A stretch of 64,000 bases of DNA from Phytoactinopolyspora halophila (GCF_003287285.1 NZ_QMIG01000015.1:62001-126000), one strand, 5' to 3'; numbered from the stretch's first letter, positions 26,771 through 35,522 are shown. Program-made: numbers and translations. Notes: a model not told the origin generated them from the letters alone.

Positions 26771-28165
26771 ATGAACGGCACACGTACCCGGCTGGGCACG
26801 GCCACCACGGTGGCCCTGGCGCTCGGCCTGATCGCGGCATGCGGTACCGGCGACGACTCGCCGTCCGCCGGCGACGACACCGGTGACGGCGCGTCCGAGG
26901 ACGTCACCATCAGCGTCAGCAACCTGCCACCGACCACCGAAGAAGGTGCACGCGAGGCCTTCCTCGCCCGGGTAGAGGAGTTCGAGGAACGTCACCCGCA
27001 CATCACGGTGGAGCCCAACGAGTACGAATGGGACGCCACCACGTTCGCGGCGCAGCTGGCTGGCGGCACGCTGCCCACGGCGTTCCAGTTTCCGTTCACC
27101 GACGGGCAGAGCCTGATCCAGCGGGGCCAGGTCGCCGACATCACCGCCGAGGTCGAGGAGCTCTCCTACGCCGGTGACTTCAACCCGAGCGTGCTCGACG
27201 TCGTCCAGGACGACGCCGGCCAGATCTACGGGATACCGATCGCGGCCTACGGGATCGGCCTGCACTACAACCGCACGCTGTTCGAGGAGGCCGGTCTCGA
27301 CCCGGACGAACCGCCGCAGTCGTGGGACGAGGTACGGGAGTACGCGCGGATCATCGCCGAGGAGACCGGCCAGGCCGGGTACGCGCAGATGACCCAGGAC
27401 AACACGGGCGGGTGGATGCTCACCACGCTCACCTACGCGCTGGGCGGGCGCATGCAGGAGGGTGGCGCCGACGACGTCGACGTCACCATCGACAACCCGC
27501 AGACCCGGCGGGCCCTGGAAATGCTGCACGCCATGCGGTGGGACGACGACTCGATGGGTGAGGACTTCCTCTATGACTGGGGCACCATCAACCAGGCCTT
27601 CGCCGCCGGTCAGATCGGCATGTACATGGGCGGCTCGGACGTCTACGACAGCCTCGTCACCGAGAACGACATCGACCCGGACGACTACGGCCTGACCGTC
27701 CTGCCGCTCGACGGCGCCGACGCTGGCGTCCTCGGTGGCGGTTCGATCGTCGGGGTCCGGCCCGATGCCAGCGCCGCCGAGCGCGAAGCCGCCGTTGCCT
27801 GGGTCGACTTCTACTACATGTCGAAGCTGACCGACGAGGACGCCGCCGTCGCCGATGCCGAGACTCTGGTGGAGAGCGGCTCTCCCGTGGGCACCCCGGC
27901 GTTGCCGATCTTCGACGCCGAGCAGCTCGCCCAGGCCGAGGAGTGGGTGGCCGACTACGTCAACGTCCCGCTCGACCAGATGCGCCCGTTCCGCGATCAG
28001 ATCCTCGACCAGCCGCTGGTGCCGGAACCTCCGGTCAAGGCCCAGGAGCTCTATGCCGAGCTCGACGGCGTCGTCCAGGCGGTGCTGACCGAGGAGGACG
28101 CCGACATCGAGCAGTTGCTCCAGGAGGCCGACGCGAACGTCACGGCGCTCGTCGGAGCCGGCTGA
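26771..28165 (+). CDS. extracellular sugar-binding lipoprotein of an ABC importer
   Basis: 464 aa, family 1 solute-binding protein. The signal peptide ends in the lipobox LIAAC, so the mature protein is anchored outside the membrane and delivers an oligosaccharide to the permeases. The mature protein is very acidic. ATG 26771 lies eight bases after GGAG; ATG 26765, overlapping the GH13 stop, is the alternative. The substrate is probably an alpha-glucan oligosaccharide given the neighbouring glucanase and glucosidase. Confidence 0.9.
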   Translation: MNGTRTRLGTATTVALALGLIAACGTGDDSPSAGDDTGDGASEDVTISVSNLPPTTEEGAREAFLARVEEFEERHPHITVEPNEYEWDATTFAAQLAGGTLPTAFQFPFTDGQSLIQRGQVADITAEVEELSYAGDFNPSVLDVVQDDAGQIYGIPIAAYGIGLHYNRTLFEEAGLDPDEPPQSWDEVREYARIIAEETGQAGYAQMTQDNTGGWMLTTLTYALGGRMQEGGADDVDVTIDNPQTRRALEMLHAMRWDDDSMGEDFLYDWGTINQAFAAGQIGMYMGGSDVYDSLVTENDIDPDDYGLTVLPLDGADAGVLGGGSIVGVRPDASAAEREAAVAWVDFYYMSKLTDEDAAVADAETLVESGSPVGTPALPIFDAEQLAQAEEWVADYVNVPLDQMRPFRDQILDQPLVPEPPVKAQELYAELDGVVQAVLTEEDADIEQLLQEADANVTALVGAG

Positions 28166-28173
28166 CGCCGATT

Positions 28174-28217
28174 CCGGTCGAACCGGGCGGCCACCCGTGA
28201 GCGGCCGTTCGAGCCGG
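28174..28217 (+). other. intercistronic hairpin after the binding-protein gene
   Basis: CCGGTCGAAC (28174-28183) can pair with GTTCGAGCCGG (28207-28217) with one bulged base. Hairpins at this place often raise the amount of binding-protein mRNA relative to the permease part. Confidence 0.4.
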
Positions 28218-28273
28218 CCGTTCGAACCAGCCATATGAGCCGGTCACCGGGCCGGCCACGAAGGAGGGTACGA

Positions 28274-29161
28274 GTGCACGCGACGGTCCGCTGGGTGCGC
28301 AGTGGCGGCATCAGCACGCTGATCTTGCTGTTGCCGCTGCTGCTCACCTTCGGCTACTTCGCCTGGTTCCCCATCGGCAACGCCGTGGTCATGAGCTTCC
28401 AGGAGACGAACCTGGTCGACGAACCCACGTGGATCGGCCTGGACAACTTCACCACCATCTTCGGCGATCCGCTGTTCTGGACCTCGGTACGCAACACCGT
28501 CTACTTCACCTTCCTGGCGCTGCTGTTCGGCTATCCGGTGCCGCTGGTGCTCGCGGTGCTCATGAGCGAGTTCCGGCGCGGGCTCGGCCTGTACAGCATG
28601 CTGGCCTACCTGCCCGTGGTCGTCCCGCCGGTCGTCGCCGTGCTGCTGTGGCGGTTCTTTTACGACGCCAGCACCACCGGCGTGTTCAACACGATCCTGG
28701 GTTGGGTCGGGCTGGGCCCGTTCGAGTGGATCCAGTCGGCGTCGATGGCGATGCCATCACTGGTGCTGCAAGCCACGTGGGCCAACGCGGGCGCGACCGT
28801 GATCATCTATTTGGCGGCGCTCACCTCGGTGCGGGCCGAGCTGTACGACGCGGTCGAGGTCGATGGCGCGGGAATCTGGTACAAGATCTGGCACGTGACG
28901 CTGCCACAGCTCCGGCACATCCTGCTGATCACACTGATCCTGCAGGTGATCGCGACCTTCCAGATCTTCACCGAGCCGTTCCTCATGACCGGTGGCGGCC
29001 CGAACAACGCGACCACCACCATCTTGCTGCAGATCTACAACTACGCGTTCCGCTTCGGCGACTACGGCGCGGCCACGGCGCTGTCCCTCGTGCTCGCCGT
29101 GTTCCTCGCGATCATGTCCGCGATCTACTTCCGCGCCACCCGGTCCTGGAGTACGTCATGA
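28274..29161 (+). CDS. sugar ABC transporter permease (MalF type)
   Basis: 295 aa with six transmembrane helices and the permease EAA loop (EVDGAGIWYKIWHVTLPQL) that docks the ATPase. The GTG start is chosen because AAGGAGGG lies five bases upstream (28261-28268); an ATG at 28235 has no such site. The last bases overlap the next permease gene (ATGA). No cognate ATPase gene is nearby, so a shared MsiK-type ATPase elsewhere is likely. Confidence 0.9.
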   Translation: MHATVRWVRSGGISTLILLLPLLLTFGYFAWFPIGNAVVMSFQETNLVDEPTWIGLDNFTTIFGDPLFWTSVRNTVYFTFLALLFGYPVPLVLAVLMSEFRRGLGLYSMLAYLPVVVPPVVAVLLWRFFYDASTTGVFNTILGWVGLGPFEWIQSASMAMPSLVLQATWANAGATVIIYLAALTSVRAELYDAVEVDGAGIWYKIWHVTLPQLRHILLITLILQVIATFQIFTEPFLMTGGGPNNATTTILLQIYNYAFRFGDYGAATALSLVLAVFLAIMSAIYFRATRSWSTS

Positions 29162-30168
29162 ACCATCTCGTACGCACCCCCGAACGGGCCCGGCCGGGCG
29201 CGGCCTCGACCGGGACGCCACCCTCGAAGGCCCCGGAAACCCGCCGCCACACCCGGCGCCGTCTGCGGACGGCCCGGCGGGCGCCCGCGCCGGAGGAGCG
29301 TGGCGTCCTCTCCGAGTTCGATCGGGATCGCGCCGCGGTGCGCTGGGGACTGCGGATCGCGCAGGCGCTCGTTCTCGTGGGGCTGATCGCGGCCAGCCTC
29401 GGCCCGATGCTGTGGCTGGCCAAGGCGGCCATCAGCACGACGCAGGACACGCTGCGCGAGCCGCTCGCCTTGTGGCCGAGCGGCATACAGTGGGAGAACC
29501 TGGCGACAGCGTGGAACCAGGCCGAGATCAACCGCTACTTCCTCAACACCGTCTGGGTGGCGACGGGCTCGTGGTTCTTCCAGCTTCTCGTCGCCACCAC
29601 CGGCGGCTACGTGCTCGCGGTACTGCGCCCCCGGTTCACGAAACTCCTCACCGGCGCGGTGCTCGCCACGCTGTTCGTCCCCGGAGTCGTCGTCCTCGTC
29701 CCGCTGTTCCTCACGGTGCTCGACGTGCCGCTGTTCGGGGTTTCGCTGCTCAACACCTACTGGGCGGTGTGGCTGCCAGCGGGCGCGAACGCGTTCAACG
29801 TGCTCCTGGTCAAGCGGTTCATGGACAATCTGCCGCGTGACGTGTTCGAGGCGGCACGGGTGGACGGCGCCGGCCCGTTCCGGTTGCTGCTGTTCGTGGT
29901 GCTGCCGATGTCCAAGCCGATCCTCGGCGTCGTGTCGATCTTCGCCGTGCTGCACGCGTGGAAGGACTTCCTGTGGCCGCTCATCGTGCTACCCGAGCCG
30001 CAGCTGCAGCCACTGTCCGTGCGGTTGCCCGTCATCCGCGACACGGTCACGCTCGACGTCTTCCTCGCGTCGCTGCTGATCTCCACGCTGCTGCCGATCG
30101 CGATCTTCCTCATCTTCCAGCGGCTGTTCCTGCGCAACGCCGGCCTCGGCAACGCCGTGAAGGCCTAG
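29158..30168 (+). CDS. sugar ABC transporter permease (MalG type)
   Basis: 336 aa. About 75 residues of basic, low-complexity cytoplasmic tail precede the six transmembrane helices, longer than usual for MalG homologues. The EAA loop reads EAARVDGAGPFRLLLFVVLP. The start ATG overlaps the stop of the MalF-type gene, implying coupled translation. It is the last gene of the glucan importer operon, followed by a hairpin shared with the convergent cimA gene. Confidence 0.9.
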   Translation: MNHLVRTPERARPGAASTGTPPSKAPETRRHTRRRLRTARRAPAPEERGVLSEFDRDRAAVRWGLRIAQALVLVGLIAASLGPMLWLAKAAISTTQDTLREPLALWPSGIQWENLATAWNQAEINRYFLNTVWVATGSWFFQLLVATTGGYVLAVLRPRFTKLLTGAVLATLFVPGVVVLVPLFLTVLDVPLFGVSLLNTYWAVWLPAGANAFNVLLVKRFMDNLPRDVFEAARVDGAGPFRLLLFVVLPMSKPILGVVSIFAVLHAWKDFLWPLIVLPEPQLQPLSVRLPVIRDTVTLDVFLASLLISTLLPIAIFLIFQRLFLRNAGLGNAVKA

Positions 30169-30185
30169 CCCCCGCAAGCCTCCGC

Positions 30186-30234
30186 TGATCATGAACACTA
30201 ATCGACCTATGAGGTCGACTAGTGTTCATGATCA
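30186..30234. terminator. bidirectional hairpin between convergent operons (TGATCATGAAC family)
   Basis: Arms TGATCATGAACACTA (30186-30200) and its exact complement (30220-30234) enclose a second 7-bp stem, TCGACCT/AGGTCGA, with a 3-base loop. The right arm contains the cimA stop codon. The outer arm shares 11 identical bases with the hairpin at 3403-3457. Confidence 0.75.
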
Positions 30235-31854
30235 TGAGGTGAGGCGGTCGAGGTCCTGGTGCAGCAGGCCGTAGTTCACGCCGTCGACGAGCGCGGCCCA
30301 CGACGCCTCGATGACGTTGGCCCCCACCCCGACGGTCTCCCACGAACTCGCGCCGTCGGTCATCTCGACCAGGACGCGGGTCACCGCGTCGGTGCCGTGC
30401 GCGGCGTCCAGGATGCGCACCTTGAAGTCGATCAGCTCGATCTTGTCGATCTCCGGGTAGAGCGTGCCGATGGCAGTGCGCAGGGCGTGATCCAGCGCGT
30501 TGACCGGGCCGTTGCCCTCACCGGTGACCACGGCGCGTTCCCCACCCGCGCGCAGCTTCACCGTCGCCTCGCTCACGGCCTCGCTGTCCGGGCGCGATTC
30601 GGTGATGACCCGCCACGACTCGACGTCGAAGAACCGGGTGCGCTCCTCTCCAGCTTCCTCGCGCAGGAGAAGCTCGAACGACGCGTCAGCCGCCTCGAAC
30701 GTGTACCCGGCCGCCTCGAGTTCCTTCACCCGGCGGGTGACCCGGGTGACCAGATCGTGGTCGTTGGACAGGTCGAAGCCGAGCTCGCGTCCCTTCAGCT
30801 CGACGCTGGCCCGGCCGGCCATGTCCGAGACGAGCATCCGCATGTCGTTGCCGACCTCGGATGGATCGGTGTGCTGGTACAGGTCCGGATCGACCTTGAT
30901 GGCACTGGCGTGCAAGCCGGCCTTGTGCGCGAAGGCGCTGCTGCCGACGTAGGGCTGGCGGGAATACGGCACCAGGTTGCTGAGCTCGGCGATGGCGTGC
31001 GCGATCCGGGACGCTTCCGGCAATGCACCAGCGGGCAGCACCTGCTGCGAACGCTTCAGCTCGATGTTGGCGACCACCGTGATCAGATCGGCGTTGCCGG
31101 TACGCTCGCCGGTCCCGTTGATGGTGCCCTGCACGTGGCTGGCTCCGGCGTCGATGGCGGCCAGCGAGTTCGCCACCGCGCAGCCGGTGTCGTTGTGCGC
31201 GTGCATACCCAGCCGGGCACCGGTGGCGTCGGACACCTCGGACACGACGGAACGGACGTCGTCGGGAAGCATGCCGCCGTTGGTATCGCACAGGACGACG
31301 ACCTCGGCCCCGGCGTCGACGGCCGCATGGACCACGTCCAGCGAGTAATCCGGGTGGCTGCGATAGCCGTCGAAGAAGTGCTCGGCGTCGAGGAACACCC
31401 GCCGTCCCTCACCGACAAGGAAGGAGACCGTGTCCCGGATCATCTCGAGGTTCTCGGACAGCGTCGTCTTCAGCGCGCGCTCGACGTGCCCGACGTGGCT
31501 CTTGGCCACCAATGTCACGACCGGAGTGTGCGCGTTGAGCAGGGCGCGCACCAGCTCGTCGTCAGCGGCCGCGGCGTGGGCCTTGCGCGTCGATCCGAAG
31601 GCCACGAGCGTGGCCGTCGACAGATCCAGCTCGGTGCGGGCCCGCTGGAAGAACTCGGTGTCCCTGGGGACGGCGCCCGGCCACCCGCCTTCGATGAACC
31701 CGACGCCGAGCTCGTCGAGGAGCCGCGAAATCGCCAGCTTGTCCTGGACCGACATGGACAGTCCTTCTTGCTGGGCGCCATCGCGCAATGTGGTGTCGTA
31801 GACGTGGAACCGTTCGACGTCCACCGTGCTCGCCCGTTGACCTTCGCTGCTCAC
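30232..31854 (-). CDS. cimA: (R)-citramalate synthase
   Basis: 540 aa, of the 2-isopropylmalate synthase/homocitrate synthase family. It condenses pyruvate and acetyl-CoA to citramalate, the threonine-independent route to 2-oxobutanoate and isoleucine. The TIM-barrel catalytic part shows YDTTLRDGAQQEG, AEHFFDGY, VLCDTNGG and the metal-binding HAHNDTG; the C-terminal about 130 residues form the regulatory LeuA dimer domain. The GTG start follows GAGGAG by eight bases. The 3' end lies inside a shared terminator hairpin. Upstream are an intrinsic terminator and a short Ile-rich open frame, suggesting attenuation control. Confidence 0.92.
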   Translation of the reverse strand: MSSEGQRASTVDVERFHVYDTTLRDGAQQEGLSMSVQDKLAISRLLDELGVGFIEGGWPGAVPRDTEFFQRARTELDLSTATLVAFGSTRKAHAAAADDELVRALLNAHTPVVTLVAKSHVGHVERALKTTLSENLEMIRDTVSFLVGEGRRVFLDAEHFFDGYRSHPDYSLDVVHAAVDAGAEVVVLCDTNGGMLPDDVRSVVSEVSDATGARLGMHAHNDTGCAVANSLAAIDAGASHVQGTINGTGERTGNADLITVVANIELKRSQQVLPAGALPEASRIAHAIAELSNLVPYSRQPYVGSSAFAHKAGLHASAIKVDPDLYQHTDPSEVGNDMRMLVSDMAGRASVELKGRELGFDLSNDHDLVTRVTRRVKELEAAGYTFEAADASFELLLREEAGEERTRFFDVESWRVITESRPDSEAVSEATVKLRAGGERAVVTGEGNGPVNALDHALRTAIGTLYPEIDKIELIDFKVRILDAAHGTDAVTRVLVEMTDGASSWETVGVGANVIEASWAALVDGVNYGLLHQDLDRLTS

Positions 31855-31920
31855 TTCCTGGCTCCTCGATTGTTGTCGGAATTCACCGTAGCGACGCCGC
31901 GCCGTCACCGCCGCCCGGAA

Positions 31921-31954
31921 CGCAAAAAACCCTTCGCACGAATGCGAAGGGTTT
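31921..31954 (-). terminator. intrinsic terminator upstream of cimA (attenuator)
   Basis: On the minus strand a 12-bp stem (31927-31938 with 31943-31954) closes on a TTCG tetraloop and runs into six T residues (31924-31929, partly in the stem). It lies between the leader open frame and the cimA start, about 70 bases before the start, so readthrough must be regulated or partial for cimA to be expressed from further upstream. Confidence 0.85.
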
Positions 31955-31986
31955 GCGCGCCGGCCGTGGTGCTGGTGCCGGCGCGC
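31955..31986 (-). other. leader hairpin between leader peptide and attenuator
   Basis: A perfect 10-bp GC stem GCGCGCCGGC/GCCGGCGCGC with a 12-base loop begins directly after the leader-peptide stop codon and abuts the terminator stem. A ribosome stalled on the last codons would cover its 5' arm. I could not identify a convincing antiterminator pairing by eye. Confidence 0.65.
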
Positions 31987-32013
31987 CTAAATAATGATCA
32001 TCCAATGGGTCAT
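31987..32013 (-). CDS. candidate cimA leader peptide MTHWMIII
   Basis: An 8-codon open frame (MTHWMIII, stop TAG) ends with three consecutive isoleucine codons ATC ATT ATT immediately before the leader hairpin and terminator of cimA. Isoleucine is the end product of the citramalate route, and ATT is a rare codon in this GC-rich DNA. This is the classical layout of ribosome-stalling attenuation. No Shine-Dalgarno is seen, so a leaderless start would be needed. A caution: the Ile codons include ATGATCATT, a motif also found at the tips of several hairpins in this window, so coincidence is possible. Confidence 0.6.
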   Translation of the reverse strand: MTHWMIII

Positions 32014-32154
32014 CGTTCTGAAGCATGCCACAGATACCGTCACGCGCGCCAGCACATGTAGCCACATGACGAGACGCGGACAGACACGGAGTGGACACAC
32101 CGCTGGCTCGACGCCAGGCTCATAGCATCAGAACACCCCAGAGATGAGGTCTGC

Positions 32155-33111
32155 ATGCAGCTTGACGGTCTGCTTTCCTTCCCGCTGACGCCCTTCACCT
32201 CCGATGACGAGATCGCCCTCGACGTTTTCGCGGAGCACCTCGAACGGCAGATCGCCGCCGGACCGGCAGCGCTGTTCGTCGCGTGCGGCACCGGCGAGTT
32301 CACCGCACTGGGCCAGGACGAATACCAGAAGCTCGTGAGCACGGCGGTGCGGGTCGCCGATGGCCGGCTTCCCGTCGTCGCCGGCGCCGGGGGTGGTCCG
32401 CGAGTGGCGAGAAGTTTCGCCCGTCATGCCGCCGACGCCGGTGCCGACGGCATACTCCTGCTTCCGCCGTATCTGGTCGCGTGCCCGCCTTCCGGGCTCG
32501 TCACTCACGTCCGGTACGTCACGCACAGCATCTCGCTGCCCGTCGTCGTGTATCAGCGGGCCAATGCGGTGCTCGATACGGACGCGGCACGTGCCCTTCT
32601 CGACGTTCCGGGCGTCGTCGGTGTCAAGGACGGCGTCGGCGACGTCGAAGCGATGCGACGCGTGACCGTCGCGGTCACGGCGAGCGGGCACCCGGCGGCA
32701 TCCGGGTTCTCGTTCCTCAACGGCCTCCCCACGGCCGAGCTCTCCGTTCAGGCTTACCGCGCGATCGGGGTGACCGGCTACTCGTCCGCCGTGCTGTGTT
32801 TCGCACCGGACATCGCGACGGCGTTCTTCGCCGCCGTGCGAGACGGTGATCAGGCCCTGGTGGACACGCTGCTGGCGGAGTTCTACCTGCCCCTTGCCCA
32901 GCTCCGGGACACGGTTCCCGGGTACGCGGTGTCGTTGGTCAAGGCGGGGGCGCGGCTCACCGGGCTCCCTGTGGGACCAGTCCGGCCACCGCTCGTCGAC
33001 GCGACCACGGAACACCTCGACCGGTTAACCCAGATCATCGAGCACGGCCGGGCGGCACTCGCCCGCGCGACGGCGGCCAGGACCGCGGAGACGCCGGTGA
33101 CCGCGCCATGA
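32155..33111 (+). CDS. kdgD: 5-dehydro-4-deoxyglucarate dehydratase
   Basis: 318 aa, dihydrodipicolinate synthase family TIM barrel. It dehydrates and decarboxylates 5-dehydro-4-deoxy-D-glucarate to 2,5-dioxopentanoate. The N-terminus LLSFPLTPFTSDDEIAL, the ACGTGEFTALGQDEY stretch and the Schiff-base lysine in VVGVKDGVGD fit the KdgD subgroup rather than DapA. It overlaps gudD by four bases. The next enzyme (oxoglutarate semialdehyde dehydrogenase) is not in the window. Confidence 0.9.
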   Translation: MQLDGLLSFPLTPFTSDDEIALDVFAEHLERQIAAGPAALFVACGTGEFTALGQDEYQKLVSTAVRVADGRLPVVAGAGGGPRVARSFARHAADAGADGILLLPPYLVACPPSGLVTHVRYVTHSISLPVVVYQRANAVLDTDAARALLDVPGVVGVKDGVGDVEAMRRVTVAVTASGHPAASGFSFLNGLPTAELSVQAYRAIGVTGYSSAVLCFAPDIATAFFAAVRDGDQALVDTLLAEFYLPLAQLRDTVPGYAVSLVKAGARLTGLPVGPVRPPLVDATTEHLDRLTQIIEHGRAALARATAARTAETPVTAP

Positions 33112-34397
33112 GCGACGACACCACCAGGTATGACGATGCCGTGCGCGTCACCGGCGTGACGATCACACCGGCCGCGTTCCCCGACCCTCCCCTGCTGAAC
33201 TCCGTCGGCGTGCACCAGCCGTGGGCACTGCGAGCCGTCGTCGAGGTGCACACAGCTGGCGGGCTCGTCGGCCTGGGTGAGACGTATGGCGACGCGGCGC
33301 ACCTGTCGTTGCTGTCCGACGTGGCGGCGACCCTCACCGGCCTGGACGCCTACGACATCGCGGGTCTCGCCCGGCGGGTCACGACCGTACTCGGAACCGC
33401 CGAAGCTCCGGATCGCCACGGCCTGACCGGGCATTCCAGCCCTTCGAAGACGGCGGCCAGTGTCATCGCCGCGTTCGAGACCGCGCTGCTCGACCTCCAG
33501 GGGCAGGCCGCCGGTCGGCCCGTGTACGCGCTGCTCGGCGGCAAGTACCGGGACCACGTGCCCTTCGCCGCGTACCTCTTCTACAAGTGGGCGGCCCACC
33601 CCGGCGCCGAACCGGACGGGTGGGGTGAAGCCCTGGACCCTGACGGCGTCGTCGCCCAGGCCCGGGGGATGATCGACCGGTACGGTTTCCGGTCGATCAA
33701 GCTGAAGGGCGGCGTGTTCGAGCCGGCCGAGGAGATCGGCGCCGTGCGCGCCCTGCGGCACGCCTTTCCCGGACACCCGCTCCGGCTCGACCCGAACTGC
33801 GCCTGGACCGTAGACACGTCGGTCCGGGTCGCCCGCGAGACGGACGGGCTGCTGGAATACCTGGAGGATCCGACACCCGGTATTGGGGGCATGGCCCGGG
33901 TGGCAGAGCGGGCCGCCATGCCGCTGGCCACCAACATGTGCGTGGTGCAGTTCGCCGACCTTCCCGAGGCGTTCGAACGCGGCGCCGTGCAGATCGTGCT
34001 GGCCGACCATCACTACTGGGGCGGGCTGCACGCGTCGATCCAGCTCGCCAAGATCTGCGAGACCTGGGGCGTCGGCGTGTCGATGCACTCCAACAGCCAC
34101 CTCGGTATCAGCCTCGCGGCTATGACCCACCTCGCCGCGGCGACGCCCGTCTTGCAGCATGCCGTCGACACGCATCTGCCCTGGCAAGAGGGAAACGACG
34201 TGGTACAGCAGCCGCTGCGGATCATCGACGGCGCCGTGCAAGTACCCGGGGAGCCCGGCCTGGGAGTCCGTCTTGACCCGGACGCGCTCGCGCGGATGCA
34301 CGAAAACTACCTGACATGTGGCATCCGCGAACGCGACGACACGACGTACATGCAACGGTTCCACCCCGAGTTCGAGTTGCGGCGACCGCGATGGTGA
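33108..34397 (+). CDS. gudD: glucarate dehydratase
   Basis: 429 aa, enolase superfamily, converting D-glucarate (and L-idarate) to 5-dehydro-4-deoxyglucarate. The catalytic KxK-type lysine lies in IKLKGGVFEP; metal ligands appear in LRLDPNCAW, EYLEDPTPG and ATNMCV; the His base is in GVSMHSNSHLG. The ATG start overlaps the kdgD stop (ATGA), so the two form a tight pathway operon. No glucarate transporter gene is adjacent; the next gene is an AraC regulator separated by 135 bases. Confidence 0.93.
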   Translation: MSDDTTRYDDAVRVTGVTITPAAFPDPPLLNSVGVHQPWALRAVVEVHTAGGLVGLGETYGDAAHLSLLSDVAATLTGLDAYDIAGLARRVTTVLGTAEAPDRHGLTGHSSPSKTAASVIAAFETALLDLQGQAAGRPVYALLGGKYRDHVPFAAYLFYKWAAHPGAEPDGWGEALDPDGVVAQARGMIDRYGFRSIKLKGGVFEPAEEIGAVRALRHAFPGHPLRLDPNCAWTVDTSVRVARETDGLLEYLEDPTPGIGGMARVAERAAMPLATNMCVVQFADLPEAFERGAVQIVLADHHYWGGLHASIQLAKICETWGVGVSMHSNSHLGISLAAMTHLAAATPVLQHAVDTHLPWQEGNDVVQQPLRIIDGAVQVPGEPGLGVRLDPDALARMHENYLTCGIRERDDTTYMQRFHPEFELRRPRW

Positions 34398-34532
34398 CCA
34401 CCTGCTGTCGGCGCGGCCGACCCGCACGCGCGGTGCCCGGTCCATCCGTACACATATCTCGCCGCAGCTGATACGATCCAGCATCACAGATCATATACGA
34501 AGTCTGATTTGTCCGGGTGGCGGTGAGCTATC

Positions 34533-35492
34533 GTGAGCGACCTCAGCCAGACGGCGCACGCCGATCACATCACGACGTCGGTGGTCCACGACTTCCACGA
34601 CTTCCGGCACCTCGTCTCGTCATCGTTCGTGCCGCTGAACGTGACGAGCGACCGGCCCGAAGCCTTCCGTGGACGGATGCGCTCGTGCGGCGTGGACAAC
34701 GTGCACCTGACCGAGATCAGCGCGACGGAGCACGTCGTCGAGCGGACACCGGAGCTCATCGAACGCGCCGACAGGCGCTACTACAAGCTCAGCCTGCTGC
34801 TCTCCGGTACCGGCATGTTGATTCAGGACAGCCGGCAGGCGGTGCTGCAGCCGGGTGATCTCGCGGTCTACGACACCCACCGGCCGTACTCCCTGGTCTT
34901 CGAAGGTGATTTCCGGACCATGGTGGTGATGTTCCCCCAGCACCTCATCCCGCTGCCGGTCGAGATGGTCGGCCAGCTGACCGCGGTGCGGCTGTCGGGC
35001 GGTTCCGGCGTGGGCAACGTCGTCGTGCCGTTCCTGGCCCAGCTGAACGGGAACCTCGAACAGCTGCGTGGTGCCACCGGTACCCGGCTGGCGCACGGGG
35101 CCCTCGACCTGGTCACCACGCTGTTCGCCAGCGAGCTCGACATCGAGCGCACGGCCACCGACCCGCACCACGCACTCATGCAGCGCATCCGCGCCTACAT
35201 CGACGAGAACCTGGCTTCCACCGATCTGGGGCCCAGCCGGATCGCCGCGGAACATTACATCTCCACCCGTCACCTGCACGGGTTGTTCCGGGAGCAGGGC
35301 ACCACCGTGTCCAGCTGGATCCGTTCGCGGCGGCTGGAGCGCTGCCGGCGCGACCTCCTGGACCCGGTGCTCGCTCACCGGCCCGTGGCGTCCATCGCGG
35401 CAAAGTGGGGCTTCGTCGACGCCGCCCACTTCAGCCGGGTGTTCAAGGCGACGTTCGGCCGCTCGCCCAGCGAGGTGCGCGCCGGGCGGTGA
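34533..35492 (+). CDS. AraC-family regulator with AraC_binding_2 domain (FeaR-like)
   Basis: 319 aa. Residues 20-195 form the cupin-like sensor of the FeaR/TetR-independent AraC_binding_2 family (HVVERTPELIERADRRYYKL, QPGDLAVYDTHRPYSL). Residues 210-319 carry the double helix-turn-helix (AAEHYISTRHLHGLFREQG, VASIAAKWGFVDAAHFSRVF). FeaR-like members activate aromatic amine catabolism in enterobacteria, and this gene leads the region holding a copper amine oxidase. It could alternatively respond to glucarate. The start is GTG after GGTGAG. Confidence 0.85.
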   Translation: MSDLSQTAHADHITTSVVHDFHDFRHLVSSSFVPLNVTSDRPEAFRGRMRSCGVDNVHLTEISATEHVVERTPELIERADRRYYKLSLLLSGTGMLIQDSRQAVLQPGDLAVYDTHRPYSLVFEGDFRTMVVMFPQHLIPLPVEMVGQLTAVRLSGGSGVGNVVVPFLAQLNGNLEQLRGATGTRLAHGALDLVTTLFASELDIERTATDPHHALMQRIRAYIDENLASTDLGPSRIAAEHYISTRHLHGLFREQGTTVSSWIRSRRLERCRRDLLDPVLAHRPVASIAAKWGFVDAAHFSRVFKATFGRSPSEVRAGR

Positions 35493-35522
35493 CGGGCTCA
35501 CCGGGGAGGTGCGCGCCGGGCG
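35472..35522 (+). repeat. short duplication at the end of the araC-like gene
   Basis: GAGGTGCGCGCCGGGCG at 35472-35488 is repeated at 35506-35522, with further CACCGGG-containing similarity after each copy. It looks like a local tandem duplication of the gene's 3' end and extends the intergenic gap to about 190 bases. Confidence 0.6.
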
